Made by a program: the position numbers and the translations under genes
Shown here: positions 33,627-42,900 of the stretch, in pieces
Position numbering within the stretch: the first letter of the stretch is position 1
Layout of the letters: each line of letters begins with the position of its first letter
NCBI GenBank assembly: GCA_963663945.1
Contig: OY760687.1
Location: forward strand, 434,001-498,000
DNA: 64,000 bases
Source: Bin87 sp963663945
Lineage (GTDB): Bacteria > Chloroflexota > Dehalococcoidia > Lucifugimonadales > UBA3495
Direction of reading: 5' to 3'
Notes under the pieces: model-generated
The model's database searches: none
What the model saw: the letters and a program-made list of their open reading frames with translations, nothing else
Told to the model about the DNA's origin: nothing

Positions 33627-36600
33627 CAGTCACCCTCCCCGTCGGGTTCGGCGAGTTGCAGATAGCCCGACAGGACGCTGTCGAACTTCTTCCGCTCCCA
33701 AAGGTCGCTGCGTCGCGTGGGGCAGATCGCATCGAAATCGCAGTACTGGCAGTTGGACGGCCCATATCGGCCGGGGGGGCCGGGGTTGGCCGGGAAGAGG
33801 CCGGCGTTGATGCCGTCGACGATGCTGGTGACACCCTCGCGGAACCGTTCCGCGACGGATGCGTCGGTGATGTTGAAGTGCGCAGCGGGGACGAGTTGAA
33901 ATCTGCCCCGATTGGTGCTGAACCAATAGGCAGCGGAAACGGTTGCGGCGTCGGGGAACAGCGCGCGCGCCGCCAGCGAATAGACACCCAGTTGGAGGCG
34001 ACGGCCCTGATCGATCGGGTCATCCTCCAGGCCCCGGTATGGCTCGGCGCTACCAGTCTTGTAGTCGACCACCAGGACCCTTTGCCCATCGCCGCTGACG
34101 TCCATGCGGTCGATCATGCCCCTGAAGTTGATCCCGGTTTCCGGTTCCGCAACTGCGATGGTGTCACCACCGAAACCGAACCTGGTCTCGACCCTGACGT
34201 CCGCAGTTTCGTTCGCCCCCCGCAATCCGGAGTCGGTTTCCAGGAAGGCCTCGAGGTCGGCCAGGATTTCGGTTTTGGCCATGTCCCACAGCAGTCGCTT
34301 GCCGGTCACGCCACGGGCCTCGGCATCGCGGAAGCTCTGAGCCGCGACACTCATCAGGCGCTCCCGGTCGCTTTCGCTCCAGGGCTCGCCCGGTGGAGGC
34401 AGATTGCCGCTTTGGACTCTCTCGTCGATGAACCGTTCCAGTATCTCGTGGCTCAGCGTGCCGCGGTCCAGGGCGCTGATGGAGAAAATTTCCTCGGGCG
34501 TGTCCAGCGAGCCGAGCCTGAGGACGTAACCCAGGAAGTACCGGTACGGGCAGGTCGCCCACGACTCCAGGGCGGTCGGCGATATCGGCGACCCACCCGG
34601 GCCGATATCGAACCGATGGGTGGCCTCGATGCCAGACAGGTCACCGTCGAACTCGGTCAGGCGGCGCTGGGATCTTTGCCGCGCCAGCCGCACTGCTCGG
34701 GCCAGAGGATCCCTCCGGGCGAAGGGATGGTCGCGCAGGTTTTGCCCATGGTTTCGCCATTGCAGCAGCCGATTGAGCCGGTAATCCCGTTCGTCCGCGG
34801 GAGCGATCGCGTGGGCATTGGCGAGGGTGCGTTCGGGCGAGTCGTCCGTGGTAAACCAATCGTGATCACGCAGCCCGGGCACATCACCACTCCTTATCGG
34901 AACACCGGCCAACTCCGACGCCTGTTCCAGGAACCAGCGCGACGGGTAGGCCTGCCTTTGCGATGCGGCGTCGGCGACCGGGTACGTGAGAGTGCGACGG
35001 GGCGCCGATGCGAGGGCGGCGAGGTACTCGTAGCGTTCTTCCGCCATACGCACGTGGATGCGATCCTGGCCGCCGGCGGCCAGCCAGTCCGGTTCGGTCA
35101 ACAATGGGTCGCGACGAGGGGACGGGGGAACCGCTCCCTCAATCATGCCGACCATCCAGACGGCATCGAAGGTCATCCCGGCCGCGCCGGCGAAGGACGA
35201 AACGAACACGCCCTCCCCGGTTGGTCCCAGGTGCCCGAAAGGAGCCTGCATCAACTCCGCAACCATCTGGCGGAACTCGGTCAGGGTGGTGCGGTTATGC
35301 ACGCTGTCGGCGGCGGCAAATTCATCCAGCAGTCTTTCGATCCGCTGTCGGGCATCGTCTTCCGGCCCACTCGGGTCGATTGCCAGGTAATGGTCCAACA
35401 GGCCTTTGGCCCACGCTGCGAAATCTCTCCAGGAACTGCCATCAGCAGGCGACTCCAGGTCAGCGGCGAGTTTGTCGATAAAGGTTCGGACGTTTTGTGC
35501 AACCAACGCTTCGGATCGCATGCCGCGGGCGCGGGACGCGCTGATTTCCCCGTCCGTCTCCCTCCGGTCAGCATCCGCGGTCAGGCGCTGCGCGTGGGCA
35601 TCCAGCCGGTCACGCCACTGCTGCCGGCCGCCGACGATGCCAGCTTTCCTGGTGACCACGTCCCACAGGCTGGGACTGAAGCCAGACCCCGGACCGACCG
35701 GAACGCGCACCGGACAACCGCTCAACCAGGCCATCACCTCGGATCTTGGGAACTGGCTGCCGCACATCTCCAGAAGGCCGCTCAACGCGCGGCCGGCTCC
35801 GGTGTTTGCCAGCGGCTCGCGGTCGGGCCCCGCCATCGGGATGCCGGCCATGCGCAGTTCGTCGCGGATCAACGAAGCGTACGGATCGGCCATTCGATAG
35901 AGGATTGCCATCCGGTGCAGCGTAGTGCGGTTCTCATTGAGTTCCCGGACGATTTGCCGGATGACCCATCGCAGCTCGTCGTGCGCCGTAGGCGCGACGT
36001 GAAGTCGGGCGGAGCCGGCGAGGATAGTGGTGTCTTCGACGGCGGTTGGGGTTGCGGCTGCCGGTCTCATCTTGCGGCGCAGACCGGCTGCCAATGCGAG
36101 GGTCGACTCGTCGGCGATTGCGTCCCCGGTGGCGCCCAGGAGAGCCGCGCATCGGTGGTGTTCAGTGATGGATTCCATCAACCTGACTTCGCTTGGTGAA
36201 AGCCCGTGCGGCAGGTAGAAAATAATCAGTCCCAGATCGCCCAATCCCGGAGCGGCGCCGGCGTTCACCGTGGCGGTCGCCGCCTCGGCCAGGTCATCGG
36301 CGTCGTACCATTCTTCGGCGGTAATCCGGCAAAAACCGTCGTACAGGCGCGCCATTTCGCCCGCGACCCCGCCCCGGGCTGCCAGGGCGGATCGCAAGGT
36401 ATCGTCGGTGCTGCGGAGCTGACGGAACGCGGAGCGGACACTGGATTGAGTGCTGGGATGCCCGGATACGTTCTGCAGCGGACCGTCGGTTTGGGCCAAC
36501 ACCTGGCGCACCACCAGGTTCTCCAGCACGGCCGTCAGCGGCTTGCGACCCTGTTGATCCAGCGCGGCCGCGCCGAGCAGTTCCGACAGGAAGGACACCG

Positions 36601-36820
36601 GCATGAAACGAACGTTGGCAAACCCGCTGCGTCCCAACTCTTGGCGCAAGGACAAGCCGGCGTACTGCGAAGGCGTGACCACGGTCACGGGAGCCAGCAC
36701 ATCGTCTCGTTTCTCTTCTGCGATGAGCCGCCAAAGTTCGTCGGACAAATGGGGAGACAGTCTTGCCACGAAAAGGCGTGACCGGTCGGGGTTTCCAGAT
36801 TGATTCATGCGGTTGTCCAT
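33626..36820 (-). CDS. addB: AddB-type nuclease subunit with Fe-S cluster cysteines
   Basis: The 1,064-aa product has the AddB layout: a degenerate helicase region and a C-terminal PD-(D/E)XK nuclease (FRGMIDRMDVSGDG...VLVVDYKTGS). It also has the four cysteines that hold the 4Fe-4S cluster in AddB: Cys757 (TCPYRYF) and Cys1024, Cys1027, Cys1033 (CQYCDFDAIC). The spacing C-x2-C-x5-C is that of characterised AddB. Unlike Bacillus AddB, I see no Walker A near the N-terminus, so ATP binding by this subunit is doubtful and all motor activity may lie in the partner. The first ATG (36820) and a second at 36808 both lack a clear ribosome site. It is coupled to the following helicase gene. Confidence 0.87.
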   Translation of the reverse strand: MDNRMNQSGNPDRSRLFVARLSPHLSDELWRLIAEEKRDDVLAPVTVVTPSQYAGLSLRQELGRSGFANVRFMPVSFLSELLGAAALDQQGRKPLTAVLENLVVRQVLAQTDGPLQNVSGHPSTQSSVRSAFRQLRSTDDTLRSALAARGGVAGEMARLYDGFCRITAEEWYDADDLAEAATATVNAGAAPGLGDLGLIIFYLPHGLSPSEVRLMESITEHHRCAALLGATGDAIADESTLALAAGLRRKMRPAAATPTAVEDTTILAGSARLHVAPTAHDELRWVIRQIVRELNENRTTLHRMAILYRMADPYASLIRDELRMAGIPMAGPDREPLANTGAGRALSGLLEMCGSQFPRSEVMAWLSGCPVRVPVGPGSGFSPSLWDVVTRKAGIVGGRQQWRDRLDAHAQRLTADADRRETDGEISASRARGMRSEALVAQNVRTFIDKLAADLESPADGSSWRDFAAWAKGLLDHYLAIDPSGPEDDARQRIERLLDEFAAADSVHNRTTLTEFRQMVAELMQAPFGHLGPTGEGVFVSSFAGAAGMTFDAVWMVGMIEGAVPPSPRRDPLLTEPDWLAAGGQDRIHVRMAEERYEYLAALASAPRRTLTYPVADAASQRQAYPSRWFLEQASELAGVPIRSGDVPGLRDHDWFTTDDSPERTLANAHAIAPADERDYRLNRLLQWRNHGQNLRDHPFARRDPLARAVRLARQRSQRRLTEFDGDLSGIEATHRFDIGPGGSPISPTALESWATCPYRYFLGYVLRLGSLDTPEEIFSISALDRGTLSHEILERFIDERVQSGNLPPPGEPWSESDRERLMSVAAQSFRDAEARGVTGKRLLWDMAKTEILADLEAFLETDSGLRGANETADVRVETRFGFGGDTIAVAEPETGINFRGMIDRMDVSGDGQRVLVVDYKTGSAEPYRGLEDDPIDQGRRLQLGVYSLAARALFPDAATVSAAYWFSTNRGRFQLVPAAHFNITDASVAERFREGVTSIVDGINAGLFPANPGPPGRYGPSNCQYCDFDAICPTRRSDLWERKKFDSVLSGYLQLAEPDGEGD

Positions 36821-37602
36821 GAGGGCTGGAGATCAGGGAAGGAGTAACAAGATACAGCATCGAACGACGCCGGCAAACGCCGGCATCCGCGGCGGGGCAG
36901 CAACGTTTACCCCGGATATTAGCTCAATTGGTATTCGTACAGATTTCCCAACTCGGGCCGGCAACGAGTAGTGGTCCGCGAACTTCTCGCGCCGCCAGTC
37001 GGGCGCACGCCGGCCTGATGCTTACGAGCGCCGGGACCGTTGCGAGACGCGGCGCTCCTGCCCGCAATGCGGAGCCGCGCTAGATTATCGGCAGGTGCGA
37101 TGGGCACGAAGTCCAGGCCCAAACGCCGTCGCGGAAAAGCGAAGTAAATACCGAACATGCGTAGCCGTCGGTTCCAGTGGCGGCGGTCAGACTGCGACAC
37201 GCGCGTCCTGCAGTCATACCACGGCGTCGATGGGGGTGTGCAGCGAGGTCATGGCGCCGGCATCCGATGTTCGCGGGATGCCGCTGGCCGTCCCTACGTA
37301 TTAGGACGCCGTCGTGTGGTCTGCCCCCAATGGTTGTGCCGCGCTCTATCTTCGATACGCCGACCAGTTCCGAGGGGCTCCTCGGGCAGGACGCTGTCCG
37401 GCGCCGGAGGAACGTGGAGCAGTTCACGGTGTCGTTGGCTGTGCCGAGCGAAGTTTCAGCGGACCTGACAAGCCGCCCTTTCCATCCAAGGCAGTCATTG
37501 CGGCGAAAGCCGAAATCCACAACCCTGTGGTTTGGATTTCGGCCTGCGCCGGGATGACGTGGTTACGGGCGTCCCCGAGTCTTCACTGCCTGACCGGGAT
37601 TA
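36821..37602. other. 782-base gap without a supportable gene
   Basis: Several short open frames exist on both strands, but none shows a recognised domain, a ribosome site or credible composition. It contains one REPIN-like element (37493-37558). A short stretch near 36919 (TTAGCTCAATTGGTA) resembles a tRNA D-arm, but no acceptor, anticodon or T-arm fits. The region may be a decayed gene or promoter region of the addB-addA unit. Confidence 0.5.
37493..37558. repeat. REPIN-like element, second copy
   Basis: The left arm GTCATTGCGGCGAAAGCCG (then AAATCCA, to 37518) is inverted as TGGATTTCGGCCTGCGCC (then GGGATGAC) at 37533-37558. It is related to the pair at 17057-17155 by the shared GTCAT, GCGAAAGC and ATCCA blocks, with a much shorter spacer (14 bases against about 40). 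Confidence 0.7.
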
Positions 37603-38919
37603 TCACGAAGGGTACTTGCCCAGCATCAACCAGCCACCGCTGCTGGGCGTGGTGAAGGCGCACAGGGCGGTCTCGGCCCGCACGGTCACCTGGCGGTCTC
37701 CAGCCGTGCCCCGCAGTTGCTCGATGCTGTCGGTGTACATGGCGGTGCGGGTGCGCCCGTTGCCCAGGTTGCCGCCGCTGGAGCTGAAGGGATGGGGTCC
37801 CTTGACGCTGATGTCCCCGGCGTAGAAAGACAGGGCTTCACCCCGTTTGACTCCGTGCCACTGGAAGCCTTCCAGGAAGAACTGGGTCATTATGGAGTAG
37901 CCGTCGTAGGGGTTGAAGATGTCCACGTCGGCGGGGCCGAGGCCGGCGCCCTCGTACATGCGGGCGGCCTGCCGATCAGTCCACATCTCCACTTCGTCCA
38001 GGTCGGGCTGGGTGGTTCGGAACGCGAAGTTGTGCTGGGAATGGTTGAGCACGTACACGGGCTGAGATTTCATGTCCTGCGCCCGCTCGGAGGTGGTGAA
38101 CAGGTAGGCCGCGGAGGCGTTGACGGGACGGTCGCAGTCCCAGATGCGGAGGGGATTCAAGATTGGCCGGGAGCCGATGTAGTCTTCCACCGATATGGGT
38201 TGGATGTTGTGGGTGGCGTTGTACCCCCACGGGGTGAGCATCCCGTTCTTGTGCTGGTTGCGGACAAAGTGGACCAGGTCCTCATGTTCGCCACCGTACT
38301 TCATCAGGTACTGACGATGGGGAAAGATGTTGATGAAGTCGTTGCCGCCGTGGTTGCCCCACGGCACGGTCCACTGGCGCGCGCCCCGGGCGTAGTCGTC
38401 GGCATTCTCGCCGCCGCGACGGTACCGGCCTTCCATGTTGCCGGTCGGATAGATGACCAGGCAGGTGGAGCAGACGCCGTCGCCCACGGCCTGGGAGGCC
38501 ATGCCCACCATCTCGCCGATGGTCGGCACGCCGGTGGGGGCAAATTTGACGTTTTTGAAGCCCATGGTGTTGATGAGCCACTGGGCGTTGATCAGAGTCA
38601 GGCCGAACTCGGAGTCGTAAGGTGGGTCGAAGTAGGGCCGGGGCGCCCACTGGGAGGCGGTCCCACCGCTACCGCCGGCGATGTGGCTGTCACAACAGAC
38701 GATGCCGTCCACCTGGTCGATGGTGACGCCGGCCTGCTCCATGGCCTTTTCGCAGGCCATGATGGTGTAAGCGCCCAGAGAGGCATCCAGGTTCGTCTCA
38801 TCCCACCGCCGGTCCACCGGAGAATGGCCGTAACCGACGACGGCCACCTTGCCTCGGTGTTCCCACACGCCCAACCCGTCCCGGTCCCGGCGCCACTGGA
38901 AGTCATTGCTGCTGGTCAT
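37603..38919 (-). CDS. Thiolase-fold protein (SCP-x/lipid-transfer type)
   Basis: The 438-aa product belongs to the thiolase-like lipid-transfer group. It has VAVVGYGHSP at the start, EKAMEQAGVTIDQVDGIVCCDSH, CLVIYPTGNMEGRYR, and DVDIFNPYDGYSIMTQFFLEGF. The C-terminal KGPHPFSSSGGNLGNGRTRT includes the conserved His loop. In steroid and related side-chain degradation, such proteins work with a DUF35/OB-fold partner as retro-aldolases rather than true thiolases. Here the gene immediately upstream (52 bases) encodes exactly such a partner, so aldolase or acyl-transferase activity on a CoA thioester in a two-subunit complex is the best guess. The start has AAGGAA six bases upstream. Active-site cysteine assignment (CC at about 76-77) is uncertain. 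Confidence 0.85.
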   Translation of the reverse strand: MTSSNDFQWRRDRDGLGVWEHRGKVAVVGYGHSPVDRRWDETNLDASLGAYTIMACEKAMEQAGVTIDQVDGIVCCDSHIAGGSGGTASQWAPRPYFDPPYDSEFGLTLINAQWLINTMGFKNVKFAPTGVPTIGEMVGMASQAVGDGVCSTCLVIYPTGNMEGRYRRGGENADDYARGARQWTVPWGNHGGNDFINIFPHRQYLMKYGGEHEDLVHFVRNQHKNGMLTPWGYNATHNIQPISVEDYIGSRPILNPLRIWDCDRPVNASAAYLFTTSERAQDMKSQPVYVLNHSQHNFAFRTTQPDLDEVEMWTDRQAARMYEGAGLGPADVDIFNPYDGYSIMTQFFLEGFQWHGVKRGEALSFYAGDISVKGPHPFSSSGGNLGNGRTRTAMYTDSIEQLRGTAGDRQVTVRAETALCAFTTPSSGGWLMLGKYPS

Positions 38920-38971
38920 AGTCTGTTCCTTTATCGCTTATCCACGAATCGGCGCGAGTCTTCGGCGATGG

Positions 38972-39382
38972 TTATTCCACCACCCGCCACTCGTGTATCA
39001 ACTGGCCAGGGGCCACTTCCTCGAAGGTAACCTCCACCGCCGCGCCCACAGGTACCTCGTAGGCCGGGACGCCCGGCAGGTTGGAGTAAAAGTTCACCAT
39101 AGGGTCCTGGTCCAGCGTCACCAGAGCAAGGTTGTAGGGCTGGTCCGGCATCCGGCGGTTGAGGCGGCCGTCCTCGATGACGATGTAGGCGGCGATGTGG
39201 CCGTTGCCCGCCACGTCTGTCCATTCCAGCCCGTCGGCGGAGCGGCATACCTGGCAGGTTGCCTGTGGCGGGTACTGGAGCTTGTCGCAGGCGGTACAGT
39301 TCTGGATCATCAGGCGCCGTTCGTTCACCGCGTCCCAGAAGGGCTGGCTGAGTTCATCGGGCACCGGGATTACCTTGGGCAT
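38972..39382 (-). CDS. Zn-ribbon/OB-fold (DUF35) partner of the thiolase-like protein
   Basis: The 136-aa product has an N-terminal helix, a rubredoxin-like zinc ribbon CTACDKLQYPPQATCQVC (four cysteines), and an OB-fold part (GNGHIAAYIVI, ending VTFEEVAPG). This is the layout of the acyl-CoA-associated OB-fold (DUF35) proteins that bind and channel the CoA of substrates for thiolase-fold enzymes. The start has GGAG seven bases upstream. It precedes the thiolase-like gene by 52 bases in the same direction, and the pair is the first evident unit on this strand after a 600-base gene-free stretch. Confidence 0.9.
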   Translation of the reverse strand: MPKVIPVPDELSQPFWDAVNERRLMIQNCTACDKLQYPPQATCQVCRSADGLEWTDVAGNGHIAAYIVIEDGRLNRRMPDQPYNLALVTLDQDPMVNFYSNLPGVPAYEVPVGAAVEVTFEEVAPGQLIHEWRVVE

Positions 39383-39982
39383 TGCTTGTCTCCAACAAAT
39401 TGTTACGCGACTGGATTACAGAACCGGGTATGCCGTCGGCTGCGGCTCATCTCATGCTCCCGGGCAGGAAGCGCACTGGTTCGGATCAGCATGTCGTGCG
39501 GATGCCGTGCGCGCCGCCAACGCAGGGTCGGGAATCGGAGTCGTCAAACCTGAGCATGGATTGAAATGCAGTGTAGGTATGCAAATCGGTCAAGGGGCAA
39601 TAAAAATGTCCGCCGAGCCAAGCGTCAAGCTGACAAAATTGGTTCCAGAACCTTTCTTCAGTACATGCCCCGGTTAACCGTTCATTGAAGTGGGGACACT
39701 TTTAGATGCAAGCGCTGGCTGATTACTACCGGTCAATCATTGGCCTGCACTGCTGACAGCGCCTGGCTGCATTGGTTACTCCTGAGCGGATTTGCGTGTT
39801 CGCCATTCTACCCGCAAAACGCGGCTTCATCCACATGGAACATACCGCCGATCCGGAAGCATGGGAGAAGGCTTCCGGATCGGCGCCGCGTGCTTAGCAA
39901 CAATCCCAGTCCCGGGAAACGGAAGCGTATGAACGCCGTCGTACTTGTCCCACCACCGATAGATGGTTGGTTCAGGCCTGCG
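39383..39982. other. 600-base gap with one strong hairpin
   Basis: There is no supportable gene. A perfect 13-bp stem (39848-39860 with 39871-39883, 10-base loop) lies about 100 bases downstream of the end of the giant protease gene. It has no T-run on either side, so it may be a weak or Rho-assisted terminator or an RNA-stabilising structure. The stretch 39560-39800 is more AT-rich and probably includes the promoter of the OB-fold/thiolase-like pair. Confidence 0.5.
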
Positions 39983-42900
39983 TCAGTCGGTCACGTTCAC
40001 CACAGTGACCTCCACCTCCAGGCGGCGGACGTTGCCGTTCTCATCGCTGGCCACCACCGTGACCTCGTACACGTTGTCGCGGCCGGAGTCGGCGGGCTCC
40101 TCGTAGTCGGGCACGTTGCGGAAGGTGAGGATCCCGTCCTCGCTGATCTCAAAGGCGTTGGCGTCGTTGCCCGACAGCGCCCAGGTGATGTCGCTGCCCT
40201 CCGGATCGGTGGCCCGGTAGGTGTAGAGGGCAGCGGCGCCGTTCTCGTGGTAGGAGAAGGTGTCCTGGCTGTTGGTGCGGAACTCCGGCGCCTCGTCAAC
40301 CGCTTCCACGGTCACCACCACATCAAAGCTCCCGTAGTAGCGGCCGTCGGAGGGGCGTACGGTGACCTCGTAGATGCTGTCGCGGTCGGAATCGGCGGGA
40401 CGCTCGTGGTCCGGCGGGTAGCGGAAGGAGAGTTCCCCGTCCTCGGTGATGGTGAAGTCGCCGCCGTCCCGTCCGGACACGGTCCAGCGGGTGATCTCCA
40501 GGGTGGGTATCTCGGGGTCGCGGGCGGTGTAGGTGTACAAAGGCTCGTCGTGATTCTCCTGCACGGTGATTTCGTCGCAGTCCTCAAATTCAACGTCCAA
40601 TACGGTGTCAGATTCGGTTTCCGTGCAGCCGATGATCTCCGGCCCCTCGTTCACGTCGGTTAACGTCACGGTGACATCGAGGCGGGCGGTGTTCGAACTT
40701 GCGTCCGTCGCTTCCACCGTCACCTGGTAGTCGTTGTCCTGGTCGAAATCGGCTTCCGCGTCAAAGTCCGGCGGTTCCGCGAAGGTCAGCGCTCCGCGTT
40801 CGCTGATTTCAAACTTGCTCACGTCGTTTCCCGACACCGACCACGTAACTGCGGCTCCCTCGGGGTCGGTGGCCGAGTAGGTGTAGAGGGACGATGTGCC
40901 GTTCTCCCGGTAGGTGAATGTGTCGCGGCTGCCGGACCGGAATTCGGGGGCCTCGTCCACCGCCTGGACAGTGACCACCACCTCGTAGTAGCCGTACACG
41001 GCACCGTCGGAGGCGCGCACGGTTACTTCGTAGACGTTGTCGCGGTTGGAGTCGGCGGGACGCTCGTGGTTGGGCGAGTAGCGGAAGGTGAGTTGCCCGT
41101 CGGAGTCGATGGTGAAGTCTCCGCCGTCCCGGCCGCTGGTGCTCCAGCGGGTGATGTTGGCGCCGGTGTCCTCCGGATCGATGCCGGTGTAGGTGGCCAG
41201 CACCCGGTCGGTCGCCGTGTTCTCGTCAAAGGTCAGGCTCTGTGCGCCCGAGATGTCCGGTCCCTCGTTGACCGCGGTGATGGTGATGGTCGCGTCCAGG
41301 ATGCCCTCGTTGGACCCGTCTGAGGCCACGACCGTGATTTCGTACACGTTGTCGGAGTTGGAATCGGCGGGACGTTCGTAGTCCGGTGGGTTTCTGAATG
41401 TCAGTTGGCCGTCCGGGTTGATGGCGAAGTCGTTGCCGTCCGTGCCTCTGACCGACCAGGTGATTACGGTACCCAGGTCCATGTCGGTGACCCGATAGGT
41501 GTACAGAGTGGACGCGGTGTTTTCGCGGAAGGTGAGGGTGCTACTACCGGTGACAACCGGAGCCGACTCGTTCTGGTCCGTGACCGTTACCGTGACCTCC
41601 AGGGACCCGTAGTAGCGGCTGTCGGAGACCTGCACCGTCACCAGGTACTCGTTGTCGCGGTTGGAGTCGGCGGGGCGGTCGTAGTCCGGCGTGTTGCGGA
41701 AGGAGAGCACGCCATCCTGGCTGATGGTGAAGTCGCCGCCGTCGGTCCCGGACGTTCGCCAGTTGGTCACCGTGATGCTCGGGTCTTCCGGGTCGGTCGC
41801 GGTGAAGGCCGCGCCGCTGAGTTCCTGGCCCTCGAGCACGGTGTAGTTGGTCCTGCCGGAAATTTCCGGCCCCTCGTCCACTGCAGTCACGGTGACCGTG
41901 ACGTCCAGGCTCGATGAGCGGCCGCCGATGTCCGTCGCCACCACGGTCAGGTTGTACTCGTTGTCACGACCCGAGTCGTCGGGATCTTCGTAGTCCGGCG
42001 GACTGAGGAATACGAGGCCGTCGCGGTCGTTGAACGCAAAGAGATGACCGTCGGTTCCTCCGGTGGTCCAGGTGATCACGTCGTCCTTGTCCTGGTCCGT
42101 GGCGCGGTAGGTGTAGAGGACCGAGGTACCTTCCTCCCGGTAGCTGAAGGACGCGCGGCTGCCGCTGCTGATGACCGGATCGTGCTCGTTCACGTTGCTG
42201 ACCGTGATTGTGACGTCCAGGCTGCCGTAGGTGCGCCCATCGTAGGCCCGCACTGTGATCCGGTACTCGTTGTCACGGTTGGAGTCGGCCGGCCGGTCGT
42301 AATCCGGCGTGTTGCGGAAGGTGAGCGCCCCGTTTTCATCAATCAGGAAGTCTCCCCCGTCGCTGCCGGAGAGGGACCAGCGGGTGATGGGCTGGCCTTC
42401 AGGGTCGATGGCGGAGTAGGTGGCCAGTACCAGGGTCGAGTCGCGGTTCTCCTGTACGTCGATGGTTTGCCGACCCGTTACCAACGCTCCCTCGTTCTGG
42501 TCGGTGACGGTGACGGTCACCGGCAGTTCGCCGATATTGAAATTGGCGTCGCGGGCCTGCACCGTGACGAGGTACTCGTTGCCGTCCGCGCCGGAACCGG
42601 CGGGGAGGTCAAAGTTCGGCGGCGACGCGAAGGTCAGCACGCCCCGGCCGCTGCTGTCCGTGGTGATGGTGAAGTCGCTGGCGTCCGGCCCGCCCAGGCG
42701 CCAGGTGAAGTCGTCGTCCTCCGGGTCGGTGGCCCGGTAGGTGTAGAGGTGCGTGGTGACCGGCGTATTCTCCCGGAAACTCAGACTGTCCTGTCCGGTG
42801 ATCTCCGGCCCCTCGTTCACCGCCAGCACCGTCACCGTCACGTCGAAGGTTCCGTAGTTCCGGCCGTCATAGGCGCGGACGGTCACCTCGTAGACGTTGT

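Noticed and set aside
36915..36995. tRNA-like sequence (TTAGCTCAATTGGTA resembles a D-arm)
   Set aside because: No matching acceptor stem, anticodon stem or T-arm could be paired around it on either strand; probably chance or a very decayed remnant.
36905..37520. Short open frames on both strands in the gap after addB
   Set aside because: No domain, no ribosome sites and biased Arg/Pro/Ser composition typical of non-coding GC-rich frames; a decayed gene cannot be excluded but cannot be supported.
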